A stretch of DNA of 36,000 nucleotides, from positions 1 to 36,000 of the forward strand of contig CAZJED010000008.1 of assembly GCA_964544965.1 (NCBI GenBank), read 5' to 3'. The DNA comes from UBA11869 sp964544965. Its GTDB lineage: Bacteria; Pseudomonadota; Gammaproteobacteria; Eutrophobiales; Eutrophobiaceae. Position numbers and translations under genes: made by a program. Under the pieces are notes generated by a model that saw only the letters and a list, made by a program, of their open reading frames with translations, was not told the origin of the DNA and ran no database searches. Positions 1-6,968 of the stretch are shown in pieces. Each line of letters starts with the position of its first letter. Position 1 is the first letter of the stretch.

Positions 1-1
1 T

Positions 2-160
2 GTTGAAAAATTTAATAATTCTTTAGATCCTGAAGCAAAAATAGAATTGTTACGGGATTTTGACAGGGAACTTAAGACAGAAAACTTTAATCCGGGAACA
101 AGTGCTGATTTAACAGCAGCAAGCCTCTTGGTGTATAACTTAATAAATCAGGGGTCTTAG
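2..160 (+). CDS. CitG-like (triphosphoribosyl-dephospho-CoA synthase family) protein, C-terminal end only
   Basis: Partial: the reading frame is open from the left edge to a TAG at 158-160, leaving the last 52 residues. It contains FNPGTSADLTAASLLVYNLI, which resembles the conserved C-terminal NPGTxADLTAA motif of the CitG/MdcB family. In citrate and malonate metabolism these enzymes make the triphosphoribosyl-dephospho-CoA prosthetic-group precursor. In methylotrophs a member of this family is found next to fae and other tetrahydromethanopterin/methylofuran genes, and its true role there is unclear. Fae follows 149 bp downstream on the same strand. The family call rests on one motif, and most of the protein lies outside the window. 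Confidence 0.65.
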   Translation, partial: VEKFNNSLDPEAKIELLRDFDRELKTENFNPGTSADLTAASLLVYNLINQGS

Positions 161-309
161 ATTTTATACAGTTGACGATATTGATTTAAATTTCTCAACA
201 GTATTTGAAACGGGAGCGAGGCAACTTTCTCTAGAAATTAACCTTAGCAAACAGGGTGGCAGAAATGTCGATATTAGGAAAACTCTTTGGCTTTTTAGGA
301 GGAGACAAT

Positions 310-822
310 ATGGCGGTCATTGATAGAGTATTAGTAGGTGAATCATTAGTGGGCGATGGCAACGAAGTAGCTCATGTTGATTTGATTATGGGTCCACGTG
401 GTAGCGCAGCTGAAGCAGCATTTTGCAATGCATTAACAAACAACAAAGATGGTTTCACATCTTTATTGGCAGTTGTCGCACCAAATCTTGCATGCAAACC
501 AAGCACCATACTTTTCAATAAAGTAACGATGAAAGGATCTAAACAAGCTGTTCAAATGTTTGGTCCAGCGCAACGTGCTGTTTCTATGGCAGTAATGGAT
601 TGTGTCGAAGATGGCACGATTCCTGCAAATGAAGCAGATGATATCTTTATTTCAGTCGGTGTTTTTATTCATTGGCTTGCTGAAGATGATGCAAAGATCC
701 AAGATTACAACTATCAGGCAACTAAGGAATCAATTCAACGAGCTATTGCTCGTGAACCAAAAGCTGCTGAAGTTGTTAGTCAGAAAGGTTCACAATCACA
801 TCCATTTGCGGCGCACGATTAA
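310..822 (+). CDS. fae: Formaldehyde-activating enzyme Fae
   Basis: Catalyses condensation of formaldehyde with tetrahydromethanopterin to methylene-H4MPT in the cytoplasm, the entry step of the H4MPT-linked formaldehyde oxidation pathway. The 170-residue product has the same length as the well-studied Methylobacterium enzyme and shares long stretches with it: VGDGNEVAH with the conserved His22, DLIMGPRGS, FTSLLAVVAPNL, KPSTILFNKVT, AVQMFGPAQ and the C-terminal HPFAA. The frame is open upstream to a GTG at 256 and an ATG at 265, but the ATG at 310 is chosen because it matches the family N-terminus and is preceded five bases earlier by a strong AGGAGGAG ribosome-binding site at 297-304. A rho-independent terminator follows at 868-896, so fae can be transcribed alone. 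Confidence 0.97.
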   Translation: MAVIDRVLVGESLVGDGNEVAHVDLIMGPRGSAAEAAFCNALTNNKDGFTSLLAVVAPNLACKPSTILFNKVTMKGSKQAVQMFGPAQRAVSMAVMDCVEDGTIPANEADDIFISVGVFIHWLAEDDAKIQDYNYQATKESIQRAIAREPKAAEVVSQKGSQSHPFAAHD

Positions 823-867
823 ATATAAAAATAAGTGCCCGCTGACAATGGGTTCAGCGATTGAATT

Positions 868-896
868 AATGCCTCGAAATTCGAGGCATTTTTTTT
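868..896 (+). terminator. Rho-independent terminator after fae
   Basis: A perfect 10-bp stem (AATGCCTCGA at 868-877, TCGAGGCATT at 881-890) with a 3-base loop runs into a T tract ending at 896. It sits 46 bp after the fae stop. A smaller hairpin (CGCTGA/TCAGCG, 840-859) lies just upstream. The minus-strand HisA-like gene ends at 901, but on that strand the hairpin has no U tract after it, so this is mainly a plus-strand terminator. Confidence 0.9.
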
Positions 897-900
897 ATGT

Positions 901-1599
901 TTAAAAAAATGCGTCTAATTCTTCTTTAGTAATTTTTTGTTGGTGTAGGATAGTAGCAACTAAACAACCATGGATATTTTTTAGATGTAAGCTTTTTATA
1001 TCATTAGAATTTCTTATGCCTCCAGCAACATAAATTTCAGAATGTTTATTAATTTCTAAAATATTTGCAAGAATATTCTCGTCAAAACCGCTATTTGATC
1101 CAACAAGATGTAACATCATGATCATAACTCTTTTTGGCCAATTCGATGCATTATCTAGAAGATATGAATTATTAATCAATCCATTTTCATTAAAATCTAG
1201 TGATAGCAGGATCTCTGGTTTACTATTTATTATGTTTTGATACTCAGTTAATGAAATGTTATTTTCAGACCCTAAAATAAGTTTTATATTCTTACCAACG
1301 TAATCTGATTTTTTTGCTCGCACATGTTTAAGTCCAGCATCTACCCAGAATTCACATTCTTTATAATTTTCAGCAAATTTATTAATTATTCTCGAATGAT
1401 TATTTTTGCCTTGAATTGCATCAAGATCAGCAATATAAATTATTTTAAAAGGATATAATTCAAGAAAGGCTGATAAGATTGACTCTGGATTATAGCTATC
1501 GCAAATTGCAGATGTAATCGGTTGATATAACTCCCGTTTGCCACGGACAGCATGGACAACTACACCATTACTAAGATCTATAACTGGGATTATTAACAT
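901..1599 (-). CDS. HisA-like (proFAR isomerase-related) TIM-barrel protein of the C1-cofactor cluster
   Basis: A 232-residue protein starting LIIPVIDLSNGVVVHAVRGKR, which has the first beta strand and the Asp8 region of HisA-type (beta-alpha)8 barrels. IIYIADLDAIQGKN (about 53-66), FWVDAGLKHV (about 84-93) and the late VAGGIRNSNDIKSL phosphate-site segment (about 191-204) also fit. True HisA makes histidine, but relatives of this kind (COG1411-like) occur beside Fae and methanofuran genes in methylotrophs and some archaea, where no precise reaction is established. A role in methylofuran or tetrahydromethanopterin synthesis is inference from position. The frame is open upstream to 1842, but the ATG at 1599 gives the family N-terminus. 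It is divergent from mfnD with only 7 bp between the two start codons and no visible Shine-Dalgarno sequence. Confidence 0.8.
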   Translation of the reverse strand: MLIIPVIDLSNGVVVHAVRGKRELYQPITSAICDSYNPESILSAFLELYPFKIIYIADLDAIQGKNNHSRIINKFAENYKECEFWVDAGLKHVRAKKSDYVGKNIKLILGSENNISLTEYQNIINSKPEILLSLDFNENGLINNSYLLDNASNWPKRVMIMMLHLVGSNSGFDENILANILEINKHSEIYVAGGIRNSNDIKSLHLKNIHGCLVATILHQQKITKEELDAFF

Positions 1600-1606
1600 T
1601 TTATTA

Positions 1607-2584
1607 ATGAAACATTTTATATTTGAGTTTATCACAGGCGGAGGATTATCAGGACAAACGTTACCCGATTCTTTAGTTCGCGAAGGAAGGATTATGGTAA
1701 AAACAATATTAAAAGAACTTATTGCCTGCGGGCATACAGAAATCACAACGACAAAAGACCAAAGAGTGACGTCACTCTCTAAAAATGTAGTCGAGTGTAC
1801 AGTCGATAAATCACCTGAAAAAATACTTCCTGAGATGATCAAAAAATCTAATGTCTCTTGGTTAATTGCTCCTGAAACAGGGAATTGCCTTTATAATCTA
1901 ACGGATTTATTTTTAAAGAATTCTGAGATATTCATTGGCTCTGATTTAAATGCGGTAAAAATCACATCAAGTAAATTAAAAACATACAATATTTTACAAA
2001 ATGCAAATATCAGCGCACCAAATACAGTTCTTTTAAGCGAGACAATTCCTGACAGTAGCAACGGGTGGATCATAAAACCGGATGATGGCGTTGGAGCTGA
2101 GAACTGTATTTATATTCGTGACAGATATCAGTTGGAAGAAAGAATCTTAAAAAGAGAAAATAATAATTACATAATTCAGCCATTTATAGATGGAGAGCAT
2201 ATGAGTATGTCATTATTTATATATAATAAAGATATACAACTTCTTTCTTGTAATAAGCAGGAGATAATGCTTAAAAATAATCTAGTTAGAATAACTGGTA
2301 TCGTAGTTAACGAATATTTATTATATGCAAATAAAATGAGGGAATTAGCAACAAGTATTTCATCAGTAATATCTGGTTTGTCAGGATATGTTGGCATAGA
2401 TCTAATTAGATCTAATAATAAATTTTATGTTGTAGATATAAATCCTAGGTTTACTACATCTTATGCAGGTCTTTCTGCATCATTAGGAGTTAATGTTACT
2501 GAAAAGCTAGTGCAAACATTCGTACAAAGAGAAATGCAAGACATTAGTTTAACAAAAGCAATGCCAGTAGAATTAAAATTATAA
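1607..2584 (+). CDS. mfnD: ATP-grasp ligase, MfnD-like (tyramine/tyrosine-glutamate ligase of methanofuran-type cofactor synthesis)
   Basis: A 325-residue ATP-grasp protein. The N-terminus (IFEFITGGGLSGQTLP, 4-20) is typical of the COG1821-type enzymes of methylotrophs. The nucleotide-binding part shows IIKPDDGVGAENC (155-167, Lys157) and IIQPFIDGEHMSMS (189-202). Metal ligands are likely in YVGIDLI (261-267) and VVDINPRF (275-282). The archaeal MfnD joins glutamate to tyramine in methanofuran synthesis. Methylofuran of methylotrophs is reported to carry tyrosine and a long polyglutamate chain, so the substrate here may differ. It heads the mfnD-mfnF-pabB-mfnE run and is followed after 7 bp by mfnF. 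The frame is open back to 1538, but the ATG at 1607 matches the family start. Family assignment is firm; the exact substrate is inferred. Confidence 0.82.
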   Translation: MKHFIFEFITGGGLSGQTLPDSLVREGRIMVKTILKELIACGHTEITTTKDQRVTSLSKNVVECTVDKSPEKILPEMIKKSNVSWLIAPETGNCLYNLTDLFLKNSEIFIGSDLNAVKITSSKLKTYNILQNANISAPNTVLLSETIPDSSNGWIIKPDDGVGAENCIYIRDRYQLEERILKRENNNYIIQPFIDGEHMSMSLFIYNKDIQLLSCNKQEIMLKNNLVRITGIVVNEYLLYANKMRELATSISSVISGLSGYVGIDLIRSNNKFYVVDINPRFTTSYAGLSASLGVNVTEKLVQTFVQREMQDISLTKAMPVELKL

Positions 2585-2591
2585 TAGAAAT

Positions 2592-3638
2592 ATGAATGTA
2601 TCAAATTTTTTAGGATGGGATATTGGCGGAGCGCATTTAAAAATTGCAACTATAAGCAATAACGGGAAAATTTTATCCGTTACTCAATACCCAACTCCAT
2701 TATGGGAAGGACTATCGGTGCTTGAAGATGCGCTTATAGGCGCTGTAAAAAAAATTCCGGTTAAGGGGCAATCCCATGCTATAACAATGACCGCAGAATT
2801 AGCTGATATCTTTCAAGATAGACAAGAAGGAGTTAACTCAATTATTGGATTATGCCATAAAATTTTGGGAACAAATATTTTATTTTATACGATGAACTAT
2901 GGATTAAAGAAAATAAATATTAAGAAGTTAGATTTTAATCAAATTGCTTCTGCAAATTGGCATGCAAGTAGTACATATACTGCATCATTGGTTGAATCAG
3001 GATTATTTATCGATGTAGGTAGTACTACGACAGATATAATTCCATTTTATGGAAACAAGATTCGCTCACGTGGGATTGACGATCAATCAAGATTGCGTTT
3101 TGATGAATTAATCTATATGGGTGTTGTAAGAACACCTATCATGGCATTAACATCAAAGGTTATTTTTAACGGCAAACTACAAAATATAATTAATGAAAAC
3201 TTCGCGACTACTGCTGATGTTTATCGAATTTTAGGATACTTGAATGAGTTCGATGATTTAATGGAAACTGCTGATGGTGAAGATAAAAGTATTTCAAGTA
3301 GTATACGACGTCTTGCCAGAATTTTAGGAACAGACTCTATAATTAATAATAATGAAAATAATTGGCAAGAACTCGCAAAATATATTCATGAGATACAATT
3401 AGAAATTATAACGAATTCTATTAAGAAAGTTTTATCAACATTACCTAAAAGAAGACATTTATTAGTGTGTGCTGGTGTCGGTAATTTCTTAGTTAAAATA
3501 ATTTCTCAAAGGTTAAATATTGACTGTATTAATTTTAGCGAATTACTTGATTGCGATATTAGTTTTAAACAAAATAGTAATGTTTGTGCACCAGCAGTTT
3601 CGATTGCACACTTAAATCGTCTTTCACAAATAAAATGA
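2592..3638 (+). CDS. mfnF: Hydantoinase/ASKHA-fold protein, MfnF-like, H4MPT-linked C1 pathway protein
   Basis: A 348-residue protein with ASKHA-type nucleotide-binding motifs: GWDIGGAHLKIATI (8-21), TMTAELAD (65-72), ANWHASS (121-127), FIDVGSTTTDIIPFYG (139-154) and GVVRTP. This is the COG1548 family that methylotroph genomes label 'H4MPT-linked C1 transfer pathway protein'. The archaeal member MfnF condenses the aminomethylfuran diphosphate with glutamyl-tyramine to form the methanofuran core, so a matching role in methylofuran synthesis is likely. The formyltransferase/hydrolase complex uses that cofactor to convert formyl-H4MPT to formate. The last bases overlap the start of pabB (ATGA at 3635-3638), indicating translational coupling. 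Confidence 0.85.
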   Translation: MNVSNFLGWDIGGAHLKIATISNNGKILSVTQYPTPLWEGLSVLEDALIGAVKKIPVKGQSHAITMTAELADIFQDRQEGVNSIIGLCHKILGTNILFYTMNYGLKKINIKKLDFNQIASANWHASSTYTASLVESGLFIDVGSTTTDIIPFYGNKIRSRGIDDQSRLRFDELIYMGVVRTPIMALTSKVIFNGKLQNIINENFATTADVYRILGYLNEFDDLMETADGEDKSISSSIRRLARILGTDSIINNNENNWQELAKYIHEIQLEIITNSIKKVLSTLPKRRHLLVCAGVGNFLVKIISQRLNIDCINFSELLDCDISFKQNSNVCAPAVSIAHLNRLSQIK

Positions 3639-4999
3639 AAATATTAGAACTATCTTATAGTCCCGATTCAGAAAAGCTATTTTCAGTTATTGCTGGAGAA
3701 CCTTGGAGTGTATTTCTTGATAGCGGTTTTCCAAATATTGATTCAGGAAGATTCGACATTATTACCGCTAGACCATCAGTAACTTTAGAAACATATGATA
3801 AAAAAACTTATATTAAATCAATTACTAGTGAAACTATATCAGAAGATGATCCATTTAATTTAATAAGAGAAAATCTTGGAAATAGAGAAGATAACTTAAG
3901 TGGCTTACCTTTCTGCGGTGGTGCAATTGGCTATTTTTCATATGATTTATGCAGAAGACTTGAAGATTTACCTAATAAGACAGAACAAAAAATTGATATG
4001 CCTGATATGGCTATCGGAATTTATGATTGGTCAATAATAGTTGATCATCACGCCAAAAGAACCTGGCTAGTTAGTTTTAATCGTTTTGATGCAACAAAAA
4101 TAATATGGCATGAATTATATGAATTATTTTCAAATATACCTATTGAAAAAGATCAGGGCTTTAGAATTAATTCAGAAATAGTCTCTAACTTATCTAAGCA
4201 AGATTATGCTAATGCATTTGAGTGTATAAAAGAATATATCCGTAATGGAGATTGCTATCAGGTTAATTTTGCACAGCATTTTTCTGCAAAATTTGAAGGT
4301 GATACGTGGAGCGCATATCAAAAGTTAAGAAAATCTAATCCTGCACCTTTTTCTGCTTACATTAATCTCCCATCAGGTTCTATCTTGAGTTCATCGCCAG
4401 AACGTTTTCTTTCCCTTAATAATAACCAAGTGGAGACAAAACCAATTAAGGGGACTAAGCATCGTTCTGTGTTTGCCTACGAAGATAAGGAATTAGCATC
4501 ATTGTTGCTTAAAAGTGAAAAAGACCGTGCTGAAAATTTGATGATTGTTGATTTACTAAGAAATGATATTAGTAAATCTTGCAAATTAGGCTCTGTTAAA
4601 GTGCCGAAATTATTCGATTTAGAGACATTTTCATCAGTTCATCACTTAGTGAGTACTATTTGTGGTTCTCTTGCAAAAAATAAAGACGCAATCGATCTTA
4701 TCCGCGGTTGTTTTCCAGGAGGCTCAATAACCGGCGCACCAAAACTGAGATCCATGGAGATTATAGAAGAATTAGAGCCAGATAAACGTTCAATATATTG
4801 TGGTTCTATAGCTTACATTGGATTTGATGGAAACATGGACAGTAATATTTGTATTAGGACGTTGATTTATTGTAAAAATGAAATTCATTTTTTTGTAGGC
4901 GGTGGAATTGTTTGGGATTCCACTGTTGATGCTGAATACAAAGAATGTTTTGATAAAGCTTCTGCTATGCTGAAAATATTTGAAGGCAAGAGCACATAA
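3635..4999 (+). CDS. pabB: Aminodeoxychorismate synthase component I (PabB)
   Basis: Makes 4-amino-4-deoxychorismate from chorismate, the step before p-aminobenzoate, a building block of both folate and tetrahydromethanopterin. The 454-residue length matches E. coli PabB. The catalytic half shows the PabB-specific KPIKGT motif (269-274, Lys272; anthranilate synthase TrpE has PIAGT here), AENLMIVDLLRNDIS (299-313), SSVHHLVSTI and CFPGGSITGAPKLRSMEIIEEL (359-380). The start ATG at 3635 overlaps the mfnF stop. The frame extends upstream to 3584, but that region lies within mfnF. The partner glutaminase PabA and the lyase PabC are not in the window. Position within the methylofuran genes suggests its product is directed to C1-carrier synthesis. 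Confidence 0.93.
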   Translation: MKILELSYSPDSEKLFSVIAGEPWSVFLDSGFPNIDSGRFDIITARPSVTLETYDKKTYIKSITSETISEDDPFNLIRENLGNREDNLSGLPFCGGAIGYFSYDLCRRLEDLPNKTEQKIDMPDMAIGIYDWSIIVDHHAKRTWLVSFNRFDATKIIWHELYELFSNIPIEKDQGFRINSEIVSNLSKQDYANAFECIKEYIRNGDCYQVNFAQHFSAKFEGDTWSAYQKLRKSNPAPFSAYINLPSGSILSSSPERFLSLNNNQVETKPIKGTKHRSVFAYEDKELASLLLKSEKDRAENLMIVDLLRNDISKSCKLGSVKVPKLFDLETFSSVHHLVSTICGSLAKNKDAIDLIRGCFPGGSITGAPKLRSMEIIEELEPDKRSIYCGSIAYIGFDGNMDSNICIRTLIYCKNEIHFFVGGGIVWDSTVDAEYKECFDKASAMLKIFEGKST

Positions 5000-5575
5000 T
5001 TGTCAATTATAATTTTAAAACTTGGTGGAAGCCTTATGCAGAGCAAAGAATTATCTTTTTGGCTCGATAATATTTTTTCTAAGCCAAAAGAAAATCTTTG
5101 TATTGTTGTGCCGGGTGGAGGTGAATTTGCAGAAAATATTCGAATAAGTCAAAAACAACTAAATTTTAGTGATGATATTGCTCATAAAATGGCGTTACTA
5201 GCAATGTCACAATATGGAAATTTTTTAGCAGGAATTAATAAGAATATAAATATTATTAAAAATATAAAAAGAATAAATAAAAATAAAAATTCATTTTTAT
5301 GGGTACCTGATAATTCTTCAGAGAATAGTATTGAATTACCAAAAACATGGGATTTTACATCTGATAGTATTGCCTTATGGTTAGCTACTTTTTTAAAAGC
5401 AGATAAGTTGATTATGGTTAAGTCTAAAAAAATTGTATTTAATAAATCTAATATAGATGTACATATAAAAGATAATGATATAGATAAGGGGTTTAAAATA
5501 TTAATTAATAAATATAAAGGTGAATTAATATTTCTAGAAAAGAAACAATATGATGTATTAAAAGAAATGATATAA
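5000..5575 (+). CDS. mfnE: Amino-acid-kinase-fold protein, MfnE-like
   Basis: A 191-residue, AT-rich gene encoding an amino acid kinase family protein: IIILKLGGSLM (3-13), VVPGGGEFAENI, SDDIAHKMALLAMSQYGNFLA, and TSDSIALWLATFLKADKLIMVKS for the nucleotide region. The family (COG2054-like) includes MfnE, which phosphorylates the aminomethylfuran phosphate to the diphosphate used by MfnF. Its place at the end of the mfnD-mfnF-pabB run supports that. The start is a TTG immediately after the pabB TAA, with a GAAGG Shine-Dalgarno at 4982-4986; the next ATG would remove the glycine-rich phosphate loop. The second half is unusually rich in Lys, Asn and Ile and poorly conserved-looking, so the substrate is less certain than the fold. 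Confidence 0.75.
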   Translation: MSIIILKLGGSLMQSKELSFWLDNIFSKPKENLCIVVPGGGEFAENIRISQKQLNFSDDIAHKMALLAMSQYGNFLAGINKNINIIKNIKRINKNKNSFLWVPDNSSENSIELPKTWDFTSDSIALWLATFLKADKLIMVKSKKIVFNKSNIDVHIKDNDIDKGFKILINKYKGELIFLEKKQYDVLKEMI

Positions 5576-5630
5576 GCCAGAAAAATGAATACTACTAGAT
5601 AAACAAACTTATAATTCTAATCAATCAATA

Positions 5631-5668
5631 AAAAAACTAGACTCTTTTCATAGAGCCTAGTTTTTTTT
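5631..5668. terminator. Bidirectional rho-independent terminator between mfnE and nrdB
   Basis: A hairpin with arms AAAAAACTAGACTCT (5631-5645) and AGAGCCTAGTTTTTT (5652-5666) has one internal mismatch and a 6-base loop. A tract of T follows on the plus strand and a tract of A precedes it, giving U tracts in both directions. It separates the convergent methylofuran operon (plus) and nrdAB (minus). Confidence 0.85.
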
Positions 5669-5678
5669 GAATAAGAAG

Positions 5679-5750
5679 GCCTGGTATCCGGAAGAGGCTG
5701 GAGATACCAGGCAATAGTCGAGCAATCCGGCTCGACTCCCGCTTACGCGG
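5679..5750 (-). other. Row of three GC-rich hairpins after nrdB (possible structured RNA or repeat element)
   Basis: Three inverted repeats follow one another between the nrdB stop and the terminator. On the minus strand they are: CCGC/GCGG closing a GTAA loop (GNRA type; about 5739-5750), AGTCGAG/CTCGACT with an 8-base loop (5716-5737), and a perfect 10-bp stem GCCTGGTATC/GATACCAGGC with a 14-base loop (5679-5712). The segment is far more GC-rich than its surroundings. It could be a 3' UTR structure of nrdB, a small RNA processed from the transcript, or a copy of a dispersed palindromic repeat. No known family is recognised. Only the stems themselves are certain. Confidence 0.55.
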
Positions 5751-5761
5751 TCACTAAAACT

Positions 5762-6934
5762 TTAATCCCAATTTAATGCGCCCCCAGTTTGATATTCGGT
5801 TACGCGTGTTTCAAAGAAATTTTTCTCTTTTCTTAAATTTGCTTGTTCATCCAGCCAGGGTAAGGTTAGTTCAGCGCCGGGAAATGGTTCCTCGTCACAG
5901 CCTAGTTGCTTGGCACGTCTATTTGCAATGAACTGAAATTGACCCAAATGCATTTCAGCCGAATACCCTAGTATCGGGTCACGTAAAATGTAGTTTGTAT
6001 AGGCTTTTTCTGCCTCATATGATTCATCCCACATCTCACGAATTTCTTTTTTATCTAATTTTATTTTTTCTTCTTCAAGAATTTGCCTGACTACGCGAAT
6101 ACCAAAGCTTGCGTGCATTACTTCATCTCTCATGATGTATTGGAATTGCTCAGCGGTACCTTTCATAAGCCCTCTACGTTGTAGAGCAAACACAGGGCTG
6201 AACCCATTGTAAAACCAACACCCCTCAAAGATTGCAGCAAAAAATATATAAGAGGTAATAAAATTTTGAAGTTTATCTGGATCCTTTAGATCAAAATCTG
6301 AATGCAGCACAGCACCTAATCTTTTATTGGCCATAGTTATTTTTTGATTAATTTCAGGTACTACACGGTAACGATTATAGATCTCACTCTGATTTAATCC
6401 GATTGTTTCAATACAATGTTGGTAAGTCCACGTATGTAACGATTCTTCATAGACTTGGCGTGCTTGATAAATTTGTAATTCTGGAGCGGTCATCTTTTCC
6501 ATTACCGCAAGCCCTATATTACGCATTGCTAAAATATCTGAAGTAGTTAAATAAGATAGCACATTCTCATAGACATGTTTTTCTTCTAGAGTAAGTTTGT
6601 GGCGGTAATCTGTAACATCCTGAGCCATATTAATATCTAAGGGTGTCCAATGATTTTTATTTGCATTAAGAAAGAAAGTCCACGCCCACGGGTATTTAAA
6701 CGGAGCAAGCTGATTAATATCAGTTTGGCCATTTACGACACGCTTATCATCTGGATTTATTGGAGTTAATTTATCCGAAATTAGATTTAATTCCTCAGCA
6801 GAAGATTGGTTATCTGTATTTAATAATTCCCTAGTATTATTCTTTATTGGCGCCTTATCTAAGTTCTGATCGATAAGACCTATATCAACTTTATCATTAG
6901 TATTATTTTCTAATGGATTATCCCAATCTAACAT
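5762..6934 (-). CDS. nrdB: Ribonucleoside-diphosphate reductase class Ia, beta subunit NrdB
   Basis: The 390-residue radical-generating subunit of class Ia ribonucleotide reductase. Metal ligands and the radical tyrosine line up with the E. coli enzyme by spacing: Asp106, Glu164 and His167 in EESLHTWTY with Tyr171 as the radical site, Glu237 in IFEGCWFY, and Glu271 and His274 in RDEVMHASF. The first 70 residues are a low-complexity acidic and Asn-rich extension. The start ATG at 6934 is preceded by GAGGG (6945-6949). The frame is open back to 7084, but that part overlaps nrdA. It lies 34 bp after nrdA and is cotranscribed with it. A hairpin row and a terminator follow the stop. Confidence 0.96.
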   Translation of the reverse strand: MLDWDNPLENNTNDKVDIGLIDQNLDKAPIKNNTRELLNTDNQSSAEELNLISDKLTPINPDDKRVVNGQTDINQLAPFKYPWAWTFFLNANKNHWTPLDINMAQDVTDYRHKLTLEEKHVYENVLSYLTTSDILAMRNIGLAVMEKMTAPELQIYQARQVYEESLHTWTYQHCIETIGLNQSEIYNRYRVVPEINQKITMANKRLGAVLHSDFDLKDPDKLQNFITSYIFFAAIFEGCWFYNGFSPVFALQRRGLMKGTAEQFQYIMRDEVMHASFGIRVVRQILEEEKIKLDKKEIREMWDESYEAEKAYTNYILRDPILGYSAEMHLGQFQFIANRRAKQLGCDEEPFPGAELTLPWLDEQANLRKEKNFFETRVTEYQTGGALNWD

Positions 6935-6968
6935 TATAATTTTTCCCTCATTAAAAATATATTTTTGG

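Noticed and set aside
172..207. TTGACG near 172 as -35 of a fae promoter
   Set aside because: No -10 hexamer at acceptable spacing; nearest candidates are 15 or 24 bp away with poor matches.
256..309. In-frame N-terminal extension of Fae from GTG 256 or ATG 265
   Set aside because: The strong AGGAGGAG site at 297-304 and the family N-terminus both point to the ATG at 310; the extension has no counterpart in known Fae.
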